DNA of 64,000 nucleotides, from assembly GCF_009759665.1 (NCBI RefSeq), contig NZ_WQNE01000007.1:186001-250000 (forward strand). The letters run 5' to 3'. Source of the DNA: Bradyrhizobium cajani. GTDB taxonomy: Bacteria > Pseudomonadota > Alphaproteobacteria > Rhizobiales > Xanthobacteraceae. Position 1 is the stretch's first letter. The number at the start of each line of letters is the position of its first letter. The translations under genes were made by a program, and so were the position numbers. The notes beneath the pieces are model-generated. The model saw nothing but the letters and a program-made list of their open reading frames with translations. It did not search any database and was not told the origin of the DNA. Of the stretch, positions 38,895-48,460 are shown piece after piece.

Positions 38895-39902
38895 ATGGCC
38901 AAGCCGATGGAACCAATTGCTGCACGTCTTCGCGCCACGCGTGATCTTACTCCTGACGTCCGCCTCTTCGAGATCGAGCCGGACTACCCGTCAGCTAAGG
39001 TAACGCCTGGCAGTCACATCGACGTTCTCGTGCCGATCGACGGGCGGCCCCAGCTTCGTAGCTATTCGTTGGTGGGACCTGGCGGGGACGGGCTCTATCG
39101 CATCGCCGTCAAGCGGGTCGCTTCCGGCCGGGGCGGGTCGGTCGGCATGTGGCGCCTCAAGGCGGGCGAACCGCTCACAATTTTCGAGCCGCGAAATAGC
39201 TTCGAACTGAGCTACGGCCGGCCGGACTATTTGCTGCTGGCCGGCGGCATCGGCATCACGCCGATCTACACAATGGCGCTGGCGCTGAAGCAAACGGACG
39301 CGAATTTTCGCCTGCTCTATGCTGCGCGTAGCCGCAGCGATCTGGCACTCGCGGACGAGCTTGCCCGCTATATCGGCGAACGACTTCAGTTCTTCGTCAA
39401 TGAAGAGGGACAGCGCATCGATATCGCCGGCGAGATCGCCCGGCTCGATCCGCGCGGCGAGCTCTATGTGTGTGGGCCATTCGGCATGTTGGAGGCGGCC
39501 AAGCGCGTGTGGCGCGAAGCGGGCAGGCCTGCGGCACAGCTCCGCTACGAGACGTTTGGCAATGCCGGTAAGTTCGCGGACGCGCCGTTCAGGATCAGGA
39601 TTCCCCGATTGGGCCTGGAAATTGACGTCCCTGCCCATCGTTCCCTGCTAGAGGCGCTTGAAGATGCCGGCGTCGACATGATCTTTGGTTGCCGGCGCGG
39701 AGAATGCGGTCTTTGCGTGTTGCCGATCCTGGAGGCGTCGGCTGAGGTCGATCATCGTGACGTCTTCTTCAGCGGTGAAGAGCGGGCGACGAACGGCAAG
39801 CTATGTACCTGCGTGTCGCGCGCTGCGAGCGGTAGCCTAACCATCGACACACCCGATCAAACGCGGACCCCGCGTCATTCGCAGGACGTCCCGGTGGTGT
39901 AG
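38895..39902 (+). CDS. vanB: Oxygenase reductase, phthalate-dioxygenase-reductase type (VanB-like)
   Basis: A 335-residue flavo-iron-sulfur reductase. The FMN contact is LRSYSLVGPG, the NAD-binding segment LLLAGGIGITPIYTMA with YVCGPFGMLEAA, and the C-terminal plant-type [2Fe-2S] ligands are CRRGECGLCVLPI plus a later Cys in KLCTCVS. This domain order is that of VanB and phthalate dioxygenase reductase. It passes electrons from NADH to the adjacent oxygenase. The start at 38895 is 10 bp after that gene's stop. Confidence 0.9.
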   Translation: MAKPMEPIAARLRATRDLTPDVRLFEIEPDYPSAKVTPGSHIDVLVPIDGRPQLRSYSLVGPGGDGLYRIAVKRVASGRGGSVGMWRLKAGEPLTIFEPRNSFELSYGRPDYLLLAGGIGITPIYTMALALKQTDANFRLLYAARSRSDLALADELARYIGERLQFFVNEEGQRIDIAGEIARLDPRGELYVCGPFGMLEAAKRVWREAGRPAAQLRYETFGNAGKFADAPFRIRIPRLGLEIDVPAHRSLLEALEDAGVDMIFGCRRGECGLCVLPILEASAEVDHRDVFFSGEERATNGKLCTCVSRAASGSLTIDTPDQTRTPRHSQDVPVV

Positions 39903-40786
39903 AGCTTCACGGTCGCATGAGACCGAGGAGTAAGCTTCGCTCCACCATCGCTCCGCGGCGCAAGATCGTCCGCGACTGCCTTTTCGGATAACTGTCCTTA
40001 TTGAGCGTGGACATCCCAATGACGGATCGCGACCATGCCCTTCCCCGCTTCGACGGTAACCCGCGAGCTCGGCACCAGATCGCCAAGACCGATCGCGATT
40101 GAATGACGATCGGCCGGTCGGTCGCGTCCTCACGCCGAACGAGGTACGGCCCGCCGCAATTTGAGTGAACGAGCGAGGCGGGCAAATCTGCATCGACCGG
40201 TTCTGATGGCCTCGATACGCGAGCAATAGTTCTTTGCTCATCGCTTACGGGTGCCTATTCGGTTTCTCAAGGGCGGAAAAGCGCTTCATCGAGTCTGCTC
40301 TTAAAATGCGGCAGCCTTGCAGCGCTAGGTCATACCGGGCCGGCGTCGTTCGGCCCTTCATGAGCGTTCGACGCTGTCGGTTGTGGTTGTTGCCCAACGG
40401 CAATGTCGCCTTTTCCCGCATGCTCTTTCTTTCTTTCTTTCTCTACTTCGAAACCGGTCGCCTTCTTGTGCTGGAAAGCGAGGTCTGCCACGTCTTTTCC
40501 CGCTTAAGTCTGTGTTCAGCGCTCGGACGCAACTCGCTTCGTTGGCTTGATCTGGCCGAAGACCGGCTGCGCCTCGATCGCCTGAGCCGCAACGCCGTCG
40601 ATTGAGACTTTCTTCCCCTGGGCTGCGCCCATTCCTCGCGAGACAAGAAAGTCTTCCCGCCGGCGTCCTCCGCATACGCTTCGGCCCGCGGGAAGAAGCG
40701 GGTGCGTCGCCGATCGTCTTCGGCCTTTAGATCGCCATTGAGGCCGCGGTAGTCGCGGGGCTCGAAACAACTCAAGGAGAAGTCAC
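39903..40786. other. Intergenic region before the first DUF736 gene
   Basis: About 880 bp with only conflicting short frames. A minus frame at 39907-40185 (92 aa, containing VHSNCGGPYLVRREDATDRP) may be a decayed gene. A pyrimidine run with TTTC repeats occurs at about 40424-40442. No terminator is evident after the reductase. Confidence 0.35.
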
Positions 40787-40951
40787 ATGGCTAGCATCGG
40801 TTCTTTCAGGAAGGTCGGCTCGGATTTCCAGGGCGAGATCGTCACGCTGAGCTTGCAGGCCAGGGGCGTCCGCATCGTCGCCGAGGCCAACCGCTCAAAC
40901 GAGAACGCTCCCAGCCACCGCGTCTATGTGGGCCGGGCGGATTATGCGTAG
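40787..40951 (+). pseudogene. DUF736 protein, truncated after the first half
   Basis: A good AAGGAG site precedes the ATG. The 54 codons (MASIGSFRKVGSDFQGEIVT, then APSHRVYVGRADYA) match the first half of DUF736 proteins, which are about 100 residues and end with an AAW...YLSVKLDDPSF segment. That second half is missing after a stop at 40949. DUF736 genes are common accessory genes of rhizobial and other alphaproteobacterial conjugative elements. Confidence 0.7.
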
Positions 40952-41040
40952 GCGGGATTATGCGGAGTCGTTGGCTGGCAACCCCGGTTTTCCAGCGCTT
41001 TTGCCGCTGTGTCGCTCCGCATAATGACGGGCCGGTGTCT

Positions 41041-41070
41041 GCGGCGCCTCGCGATGTTGCGAGACGCCGC
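41041..41070. terminator. GC-rich hairpin downstream of the minus-strand DUF736 gene
   Basis: GCGGCG-C-CTCGC and GCGAG-A-CGCCGC pair around a 6-nt loop with one internal mismatch, a 12-position stem. It lies 8 bp past the ancestral stop of the DUF736 gene at 41079, but no T-run follows on either strand, so it may be a structural element rather than a full terminator. Confidence 0.4.
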
Positions 41071-41078
41071 AGTGTCGG

Positions 41079-41381
41079 TCAGCGCGACCAGATCAGCGCA
41101 CACTCGCCATCGTCGCCTTCGAAGAGGTTGGCTTAGATGGGCGCCGTGAAGGACGGATCGTCGAGCTTGACCGAGTGGTAGGAGCGGTTGTCCTTCGAGG
41201 TCCGGCGCCAGGCGGCACCGATCTCGTCGCCTGAGACGATCACGCGCAGGTCTGGCGCCTTATCGCTGGTGGAGGCGGGATCGCTGGGGACGATGCGCGC
41301 CTTGGCATCGATCGCGAACGTCTTGATGGTGCCGGTGTAGGTGCCATCGTTGCTGCGGGTGAACGAACCGATCTGGGACAT
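41079..41381 (-). pseudogene. DUF736 protein interrupted by an in-frame stop
   Basis: Codons from 41381 read MSQIGSFTRSNDGTYTGTI, EIGAAWRRTSKDNRS and SVKLDDPSFTAPI, a clean DUF736 protein. At 41133-41135 a TAA replaces the expected Tyr codon; past it the same frame continues ANLFEGDDGECALIWSR to the true family C-terminus and stop at 41079. A shortened 82-residue product could still be made. It points toward the first DUF736 fragment, so the two genes are convergent. Confidence 0.8.
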
Positions 41382-41705
41382 GATGGATCTCCTGTGCTGT
41401 GTTCAAGTCCGCGACTCGCGGCCTTGTGGCGATCGATAGCCCCGGGACGGCCGACCCGCACCGTCAGGCCGCAGCGCATGCGGAGGACGGCGTGCGGCGA
41501 TCTTGTTGCTGCGCGAGGAGCGGCGCAGCCGCGGGGAAGAAGATCGCCGACACGCTGTTGCGGGGAACAGGCCGGGTCGCAGACCGCATCTCGGGCAGAT
41601 CCGCCCAGCAAGGCCCGTCGGTCGCAGGACATCGCGGCACGCCCGGAGAACCACCCGGCTCCAGTCGGGCAGCGCTGCTATGATGACCACCCGGCCCGCT
41701 CACGA
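41382..41705. other. Intergenic, upstream of DUF736 and end of the RIT element
   Basis: About 320 bp of GC-rich DNA with several overlapping frames, none recognisable. It contains the promoter side of the minus-strand DUF736 gene and the downstream boundary of the recombinase trio. Confidence 0.35.
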
Positions 41706-42718
41706 TCACGTCGGCGCCGTGCGCACATCGGCCATCAGCGACGCAATCAATGCGTCGGGCGCCTTGAACCGACCGCGTCGAAGCGCCGGCGGCAGCAGCG
41801 CTTCGACGGCTTCAAGTTTTTCGGACGGATCCATCCGCAGGTACACTTCGGTCGTGCGGATATCGGCGTGGCCAAGCCAGAGCGCGACCTTGCGGATGTC
41901 GCGTGTGGCCTGCAACATCAGAACCGCACAACTGTCCCGCAGAAGGTGTGGCGATAGCGTGCGGCCGCTCAGGGTCGGGCATCGCGCCGCGGCGGCCTTT
42001 GCGTGCTTTTCGAGGATATACTCAAAGCCGGCGCGGGTCATCGCCATCCCTTGGGCGTTGACGAACAGCTCTGTCGCTGGCGGCTTTCCTCGTACTGATA
42101 GCCAAGCGCGCAGGTCACGCGCGGTTTCCTTCCAGAGCGGAAGGCTGCGTTCGCGCCGGCCCTTGCCGAACACCAGGATGCTTGGCCTCGGTTGCAGCGT
42201 GACGTTCTCCAGGGTGAGGCCGATCAACTCGGAGACGCGCAGGCCGCCGGCGAAGCACAGATGCAACATCGCCCGATCCCGTAGTCCGAGGCGTGTCGTC
42301 GCGTCGGTAACATTGAGCACGGCGCGGATATGTCCATGGTCAGGTGGCGGATGAGCTTCTGGTCATGACGCTCGCCTGGGATCGCATTGATCTGGGCGAC
42401 CTGCTCCAAGGCGCTGGGATGCCGCAGCTCGACGTAGCGCATGAACGACTTGATTGCGGCGAGCCGCAGGTTGCGAGTCGCCGGACTATTGCCGCGGTCA
42501 TGTTCGATCTGATGCAAGAACGCGACCACCATGTCTGCATCAATCTGCTCGAGCTTGAGCAGAGAGGGGCGCGTGTGCAGGCGCTGCGCGGCGAAGGCGA
42601 AGGCGAACAACAGCTGGAAGCTGTACGCACAGGTGTCGCAGGAGTGCGGACTGTAGCCGCGCTGCTGCGGCATGTGCTCGCGCATGAAGCTGGTGATGAG
42701 CGGGGCGATCGGCGTCAT
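41706..42718 (-). pseudogene. Third RIT tyrosine recombinase, frameshifted
   Basis: The N-terminal SAM-like part (MTPIAPLITSFMREHMPQQ, RNLRLAAIKSFMRYVELRHP) runs from 42718 in one frame. The catalytic domain (LGLRDRAMLHLCFAGGLRVS, LSPHLLRDSCAVLMLQ, ALWLGHADIRTTEVYLRMD) continues from about 42320 in another. The frame breaks near 42335. Catalytic Arg (GLRVSE), His/Arg (HLLRDS), His (LGH) and Tyr (EVYLR) are all still encoded. The start overlaps the second gene's stop as ATGA. Confidence 0.8.
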
Positions 42719-43625
42719 GCGACCTCCCCGGCGATCAGCGCCTCGGCAGCACCCGCTATATCGGCCATGAGGTCCGGGGTGGCTTCCAGATACCAGTGGG
42801 TATGCCGGATGTCTGCATGGCCGAGATATGTGGCGAGAGCGACGAAGTCGCGCGCAACGTTATCACGACGCGTCGCGCATTGCTCCAGCACGGGCGTCGC
42901 GAAGGTGTGGCGCCGATCATGGATACGCGGACGTCGCGACCGATTCTAACCGGCTTCAGCCTTGCGCAGGATCACATTGAAGTTGCTCTCGGCGGTCCGA
43001 AGCGACATCGGCTTGGCATCCACGCACAGGAACACATTGTCATCCATCCCGGCGAACCGCCGCCGTATCGCAAGATAGGCATGCAGCGCCTCGACCACGG
43101 TGCGGTGCATTGGCACGAGCCTGCTCTTGTTGAACTTAGTCAGGCGGATGTGCAGCACGCCGTCGGGCAGCAGATCGTCCAACCTCAGGTTCAGAGCCTC
43201 GGAGATCCGCAGACCCGTCGACGCCAGCAGCCCGATCAGCATCACATAGATGTGGCGCCTGAGCGGGCTGGGCAGCGCCGTAGATTGCCCGCAGCGTCGA
43301 GCATGCGAGCCAGTTCCTCTGGCATGCAGATATAGGGCGCAGGACGTGTTGCAGGGCTGCGGGGATGATGCGGTACTTCATGCTCGTGATCCTCCGCGTA
43401 GAGGAAGCGTGCAAAGAGCGCGATCTCCTGAAGCCGCCGCCGGTGACTGCGCGGCGTCGACGAGACGGCCGCCGCCCAGGCGATCGCGGTCTCGCGGCGA
43501 ACATGGGTATCGCCCTGGTCGACCGCATAGCGCGCGAACGCGGTGAGGTGTCGGGCCGTCTTTGCGAGCTTGAAGCCGAGCGAGCGGCGCAGCTCGATGT
43601 AGCGATCAACATCATCGATCAGCAT
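42715..43625 (-). pseudogene. Second RIT tyrosine recombinase, frameshift plus nonsense
   Basis: It starts at 43625 (MLIDDVDRYIELRRSLGFKL), changes frame near 43260, then gives the catalytic region (MLIGLLASTGLRISEALNLR). At 42946-42948 a TAG interrupts the frame between KAEAG and NRSRRPRIHDRRHTFA; the same frame then continues through YLGHADIRHTHWYLEA to its stop at 42715. So at least two inactivating changes are present, while the HDRRH, GH and Y motifs remain readable. Confidence 0.8.
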
Positions 43626-44225
43626 GGCGACCTCCCCGGCCAGGGCTGCGCGATGGCCGCCAGCAGCGCGGTATCGAACTTGGCGTAATGCGCCGTCATC
43701 GCTTGCGATCGATGGCGCAGCACCGTGCTTACGCCCGGCAGGCTGACGCCGTGGCGGAGCATCGCCGTGGCCGCCGAGTGGCGCTGGATATGCGCACCCT
43801 TGTAACGGCTCTCGACGCCCGCACGCTTGAGCGCGCGCTTGACCATACATTTGACCGCGATGCGGTCGATTGGCCGCAACGGTGCATATTCGGTGATGAA
43901 CACAGATGGTGTGGCCAGTGCCGGCCGTCCGCGTTCGATGTAGGCGAGCAGCGCGTCGCCGATCTCCTGGGTGAGCGGCAGCAGTTCCTCGCGCCGGCCT
44001 TTGCCGCACAGGCGGATGCTGCCCTGCCGCCAGTCGATATCGTCGAAGCTGAGCCGCGCCACCTCGCTCGCCCGAAGCCCGAGCCGGACCAACAGCAGGA
44101 TGATGGCTCGGTCGCGCAGGCGCCGCTCCTCATTGCACGCACCGCTGATCCGCGCGATATCGGCATCAGGCAGGAAGCGCGGGATCGATGCCAGCCGCCA
44201 TCCAGCTTCGTCCGAAACCGAACGC
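43619..44225 (-). pseudogene. First RIT tyrosine recombinase, N-terminally truncated
   Basis: The catalytic half is open from about 44225: RFLPDADIARISGACNEERR, LVRLGLRASEVARLSFDDID, then IQRHSAATAMLRHGVSLPG and AHYAKFDTALL. Catalytic Arg, HxxR-type and Tyr residues are present. About 150-200 residues expected at the N-terminus are missing, replaced by the unrelated DNA leading to nodU. The stop overlaps the second recombinase start by 7 bp. Confidence 0.75.
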
Positions 44226-44304
44226 GTCCGTTGTCACGAATAGGACAAGCCGCTTCCAATCCCGACGTTGATCAGACAATCGCCAGCTATTCAACTCACT
44301 GGAA

Positions 44305-44322
44305 CTGGCCCAGAGCGTGCAT
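44305..44322 (+). promoter_or_regulatory. Possible sigma-54-type -24/-12 element upstream of nodU
   Basis: CTGGCCCAGAGCGTGCAT has GG and GC separated by the required ten bases and lies about 97 bp before the nodU start. The -24 box is TGGCCC rather than TGGCAC, and no clear NifA site (TGT-N10-ACA) was found upstream, so this is only suggestive. Confidence 0.22.
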
Positions 44323-44418
44323 CGTGACAGATGGGAGCCCATCTGAGTCTCGCGACATGAGCAACAGTTACGGCGCCCTCAAATCGTGTGGATCACCGGC
44401 ATTAGGTTCGAAGACAGT

Positions 44419-46080
44419 ATGCGCATCTGCGGTATCAAACTGACCCATGACGGAGCAGTCGCCCTTATCGAGGACGGACGGCTTGTCTTCTGTGTCGAGC
44501 AGGAAAAGCGAGACAATAATCCGAGATATCGAAAAATCGACAATCTCGATGCAGTTGTTGTCGCTTTGGCAGAGCACGGTTTAGATCCGCGTGACGTTGA
44601 TCGGTTCGTCATCGACGGATGGTGGGGCGAGGTTGAGTCACAATTTCAGGTTCTCAGTGGGACTGCACCCATTACCCTTAAAGGGGCGCCGTATGTTGAG
44701 GGCAAGGCCGAAAGCCTCCTCATAGCGCACGACGGCTCTGGGCTGATGCTAAACGGGAGCGCTTTCCCTTATCAAAGCTATCCGCATGTTACAGCCCATG
44801 TGGCTTCCGCTTTTTGTACTAGTCCGTTTGCCAAGGCCGGGCAGCCCGCGTTCTGTCTGGTTTGGGACGGCGCCTCCTTTCCGCGTCTCTACCATGTGGA
44901 ACGCCGCGCAGCCAGGTTCCTCGAGTGTCTCTTCCCGCTGATAGGGCATGCTTATGCTGCCGCAGGCTATCACTTCGGACCATACAAGCAGGCGAACCGG
45001 ACCAAGTGGGACCTCGGTGTTGCGGGCAAGTTGATGGCCTACATCGCGCTCGGTTCAGTCGATGAAAGCATCGTCGAGGTGTTTCAGGGGCTCTACGAAA
45101 AGCACTTTAGCACGTTTACGGAGCCAGTCGGTCGTTGCAGCGAGGACGCCGCGCTTGAGCCTGTCCATGCGTTCTTCGATGCCTGCGCGCTACGGTTAAA
45201 GGCCAACCCCCCCGCAAATGTGCTTGCATCCTTTCATTGCTTCCAAGAGCGACTGCTCGTTAGCAAGCTCGCGAGTGCTATACAGAGGCATTCGAGCCTT
45301 CCCGCGCGCAATCTGTGCATAACCGGCGGCTGCGGTCTGAACATAAAATGGAATAGTGCATTACGAGCTGCCGGCTTGTTCGATGCTATCTGGGTGCCCC
45401 CCTTTCCGAATGACAGTGGCTCCGCAATAGGTGCCGCTTGCTCGGCATTAGCGGCGGACCAAGGCTTTGTACCATTGGAATGGTCCGTCTATAGTGGTCC
45501 AGCCGTGGACCGGGGCGACGTGCCGCCCGGATGGGGCGGCTCACCATGTAGCATGCGTGAACTTGCAACAATTCTTGCCAGCAACAAGCCCGTCATTTTC
45601 CTTGCCGGCCGCGCGGAGCTTGGACCTCGGGCTTTGGGTAGCAGGAGCATACTCGCCGCGGCGACATCGCCGCGAATGAAGGACCATCTCAACGACATCA
45701 AACTTCGCGAGCACTTCCGGCCTGTAGCGCCAATATGCCTGGAAGATCGTGCGCCGGATATTTTTAGTCCTGGAACGCCAGACCCTTACATGCTTTTCGA
45801 GCACCTAACACGAGCAGAATGGCGGGATAAGATCCCCGCTGTTGTGCATCTGGACGGATCTGCGCGATTGCAGACTATTTGCAGGACCTCTCAACACAAA
45901 ATCGCCGAACTTCTCGTCGAATATGAAGGCCTGACCGGCATTCCGCTACTGTGCAATACCAGCGCCAATCACAATGGTCGCGGGTTTTTCCCAACTGCGG
46001 CATCTGCCTGCCAGTGGGACCGCGTTGACCACGTGTGGTGCGATGGCATGCTGTGGACGAAACGCGAGGGCGGCGACTGA
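44419..46080 (+). CDS. nodU: Nod-factor 6-O-carbamoyltransferase NodU
   Basis: The start MRICGIKLTHDGAVALIEDG is that of rhizobial NodU proteins, and the 553-residue length is normal. Later landmarks include WDGASFPRLYHVERRAA, CITGGCGLNIKWNSALRAAG (YrdC/Kae1-like ATPase core shared with O-carbamoyltransferases), PFPNDSGSAIGAAC, RAELGPRALGSRSILAA and PLLCNTSANHNGRGFF. NodU adds a carbamoyl group from carbamoyl phosphate to the non-reducing end of lipochitooligosaccharide Nod factors. It usually sits in a nodABCSUIJ operon behind a nod box; here no nod box or nod neighbours are visible, so it is displaced. The frame is intact. Confidence 0.92.
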   Translation: MRICGIKLTHDGAVALIEDGRLVFCVEQEKRDNNPRYRKIDNLDAVVVALAEHGLDPRDVDRFVIDGWWGEVESQFQVLSGTAPITLKGAPYVEGKAESLLIAHDGSGLMLNGSAFPYQSYPHVTAHVASAFCTSPFAKAGQPAFCLVWDGASFPRLYHVERRAARFLECLFPLIGHAYAAAGYHFGPYKQANRTKWDLGVAGKLMAYIALGSVDESIVEVFQGLYEKHFSTFTEPVGRCSEDAALEPVHAFFDACALRLKANPPANVLASFHCFQERLLVSKLASAIQRHSSLPARNLCITGGCGLNIKWNSALRAAGLFDAIWVPPFPNDSGSAIGAACSALAADQGFVPLEWSVYSGPAVDRGDVPPGWGGSPCSMRELATILASNKPVIFLAGRAELGPRALGSRSILAAATSPRMKDHLNDIKLREHFRPVAPICLEDRAPDIFSPGTPDPYMLFEHLTRAEWRDKIPAVVHLDGSARLQTICRTSQHKIAELLVEYEGLTGIPLLCNTSANHNGRGFFPTAASACQWDRVDHVWCDGMLWTKREGGD

Positions 46081-46361
46081 GCGCTGGCCAACGGCATCTT
46101 TCTCTCTAAGCATGGGGAAGCGAGACCGTACGCCGAAGATCGTATACTTCCGCAAAGGCCACCTAGTTTGACGAACGCGACCGCTGCAAGCCCTAGCGCT
46201 AATCCTAGGAGAAGCGCCAGGACGATTTCGGGGGTCGAGATGATCACATCGCTGAGGGGCGGCGCGGTGGTCGCTGGATGAGAGGGAGCGGCTTGTTGCA
46301 GCAGGGTGGTCGGGGTCCCCTTTCGCCCTCCTCGCGGAAGGATTCGGGCGGCGAACGAGGA
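46081..46361. other. Short region after nodU with a possible ClC-channel fragment
   Basis: On the minus strand about 46275-46160 encodes STPEIVLALLLGLALGLAAV followed by AFVKLG, resembling the early membrane segment of ClC chloride channels. There is no continuation in any frame. The rest is unassigned. Confidence 0.25.
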
Positions 46362-46733
46362 TCAGTTATCCAGCGAGTATCGCCTCTCGCTCTTTTGAAA
46401 TGCTGCTGCGCCGCCCTCAAGTATCCGACACACCTGCTGCCGAGTACTTTGCGTATCTGCGCAATCCTCCAAAGCGCCGGCTGCGTAAGAGAAGGACGGT
46501 AAACCGCCGTTGTCTTTTACGCATCGAGCGACCATGGCTTGCTCGGCGTCCGTGTTGACGACTAGATTCGGTTGTGTGTGATGAGAAGGATTTGCCGCGG
46601 GAGCTTGGCTTTTTCGAAAATAGCTCCCCAAGAGGCTATAGATGGATTCGTTGTCAAGGTTCTCTTCTGGCTGATCGATCAGGAGGGGTCGGGTATCCTT
46701 CTGGTCGAAAACGCCCTCCGAGTTCGCCTTCAC
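46362..46733 (-). pseudogene. C-terminal fragment of an SMC-like/TrlF-type ATPase
   Basis: The frame reads RPLLIDQPEENLDNESIYSL (Walker B of ABC/SMC-type ATPases), then NLVVNTDAEQ and VCRILEGGAAAFQKSERRY, the ending of large AAA-type ATPases found in defence islands. Between them about 14 residues are out of frame: shifting the frame restores AKLPRQILLITHN, the expected switch segment. Two compensating indels therefore flank that stretch. Everything upstream, including Walker A, is gone. Confidence 0.65.
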
Positions 46734-46939
46734 CTGTCACCCATGCCGGGATCTGGCGCTGCGCTATGCCGAAGGCTCCGGCTGAGTTGACCGATATCAC
46801 GGTTCGCGGTCTTTGCATCCGTCTCGCCACTAACAACGCGCGTTCGCCACCAGTCGACGTATTGCAGGCCATCCTCCTCGTTCACATCCTCTACCGGCTT
46901 GTCACCGACGATATCTACAAATTGCCGCGCCGCGCGGAT

Positions 46940-47553
46940 GGCGCTACAACTACCCCGATATTTTCAAGGACCTTCGGCTACGCGGAGAGACTGACAAGTC
47001 GCGCATTCCCTATGAGAACGCCTTCATTCAATCCCAATTCTTAGGAGGAGCGCTCGACGGCCTGAACGAAGACGCCCGTTACGTCTTGTACATCATGATC
47101 GAAACAGGTCTGCGCCCGTCCGAGATCGTTAATCTCCAGGAGCGCGCAATTCATCTGGATTGCGACATTCCGCATGTGGAGATCCTACCCGATGGGCGGA
47201 TGCTGAAGACCGAGGACTCGAAACGGGAAATGCCGCTCGTCGGGGTTGCTCTTGAGGCCATGAAACTTCGACCTCAAGGCTTTGCGCGCTATCGCGATAA
47301 ATCCTCCGGCATGTCCGGCACCATCAACAAGTACCTTAGAGAGAACGCTCTGCGTCCAACCGCTGACCATACGGTCTATTCATTGCGCCACAGCTTCAAG
47401 GACCGTCTGGTGGCCGCGGAAGCACCGGACAGCTTGATTGACAGTTTGATGGGTCACCGGTCCGGCAAACCCAAATACGGCAAGGGTCCGGCACTGGCAC
47501 TCAAACTCAAATTCTTGGAGCGCATCTCATTTGCTTGCCCAGAACGACTATAA
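46940..47553 (+). pseudogene. Tyrosine recombinase/integrase, N-terminally truncated
   Basis: From about 46940 the frame reads WRYNYPDIFKDLRLRGETDK, YVLYIMIETGLRPSEIVNLQ, VYSLRHSFKDRLVAAEAP and LMGHRSGKPKYGKG. The catalytic Arg, the R-H pair, His and the nucleophile Tyr of phage-type integrases are present, though the first His of HxxR is Tyr. The DNA-binding N-terminal domains are missing and no start codon with a ribosome site exists at the left edge. A 155-residue piece from 47086 could be translated. Confidence 0.65.
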
Positions 47554-47732
47554 GACGAGAGGAGCCGGCGGGCGCGCTCTTTCGTGCCGCGAAGCTCGGT
47601 CAGATGATGTTCGAGCTTCTCATACAGCGGAAGGAAATCGTCGCCATCGCGCTCGATGATATACGCAAGGAGGAGCAAAGCCCGCTCGGCCCTTATGATG
47701 GCGTCGACGACGTCGTTCCGCTCGGTAGTCAT
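47454..47732 (-). CDS. Small hypothetical protein
   Basis: A 92-residue frame, mostly helical and charged in its first 65 residues (DVVDAIIRAERALLLLAYII, YEKLEHHLTELRGTKERA). The last third overlaps the 3' end of the integrase fragment on the other strand and looks less protein-like, so the original gene may have ended earlier. No family recognised. Confidence 0.4.
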   Translation of the reverse strand: MTTERNDVVDAIIRAERALLLLAYIIERDGDDFLPLYEKLEHHLTELRGTKERARRLLSSYSRSGQANEMRSKNLSLSASAGPLPYLGLPDR

Positions 47733-48460
47733 GGCTGCGTCTTTCGCGGCTTGGTACCGCTTGTTTTAGTCAGTCAGAACCTCTCAATCACGCGGACGTC
47801 GCCATCGCGCGCCGTCGGATGCTAAAGATTGCCGCACCTGCTCGGGCGAGGTGAAGCCCATCGCGGCAAGCGCTCTGCCCGTGCCGTCGGTCAAGCCGAC
47901 CGATTTCAGGAAAGCCGCGTCGGCGGGCAGATTGCGGGCATAAGAGCCGGAATTCGTAATTCCGGAATCCCCATCGTCGGCGTTGCGCGGCCTACCGATG
48001 CCGATCCGGTTCGCATAATTCCCTAAGCCGCCCAGCTCGCCTGAGCTCGCCTGTGTTGTGGATGCGTCCTGTTTGTTGGGATGAGCATCAAACTGATTGC
48101 GCGGCTGGTCTCTATTGGCAACGGCGATTTCGGTGGCAACGGTTTGCTCACGCGTATGCGGTCCTGCAGGCTCATGGAGGAATCCGACACGCGGCACAAC
48201 ACGCGATTAAAATCGCCATCACCAAGGCGGCTGGCACCTGGAATGTTCATCACTGCCTGATCGACGGCCGCGCGCAACTGCCTTGCTAGTTCGCCGGAAT
48301 CTTCAGTTCCTATCGCCATTCGAAAATACGTTCGTCTCAAATGTCTTCGGCGCGCCAAATGGCAGGAAATAGGCCAATCATCGCAGCGGATGAATCCTCT
48401 AATTGTTGACTAATTGATTGATTTCACGTCGGTTTATTCGCCGTTGACTGTATGCCATCC
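47733..48460. other. Unassigned region before the toxin-antitoxin pair
   Basis: Minus-strand frames at 47784-48197 (137 aa, ending LTDGTGRALAAMGFTSPEQ onward) and 48023-48358 (containing GTEDSGELARQLRAAVDQAV) have protein-like stretches but no known domain, and they overlap each other. They may be parts of one frameshifted gene. The last 100 bp are AT-rich and lead into the promoter at 48473. Confidence 0.35.

Larger units (their letters stand above)
41706..44230 (-). mobile_element. Degenerate recombinase-in-trio (RIT) element
   Basis: Three tyrosine-recombinase genes lie head to tail on the minus strand with short overlaps (7 bp and an ATGA), the defining layout of RIT elements. All three are damaged: the first lacks its N-terminal region, the second has a frameshift and a nonsense codon, the third a frameshift. 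The terminal inverted repeats expected for an intact element were not identified by eye; the right end seems lost at about 44230, just before the nodU region. Confidence 0.8.

Noticed and set aside
37787..38938. 383-codon minus frame opposite the Rieske oxygenase
   Set aside because: Shadow of the oxygenase; the plus strand has the Rieske motif and the reductase operon partner.
40424..40442. TTTC-type microsatellite as a phase-variable tract
   Set aside because: Only four imperfect units and not placed in a supported gene or promoter.
44259..44418. nod box upstream of nodU
   Set aside because: Looked for the conserved ATC-repeat pattern of the nod box and did not find it; only a weak -24/-12 pattern is present.
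43250..44443. Plus-strand frames across the RIT element (for example 43688-44443, 251 codons)
   Set aside because: Antisense to recombinase genes whose catalytic motifs are readable on the minus strand.
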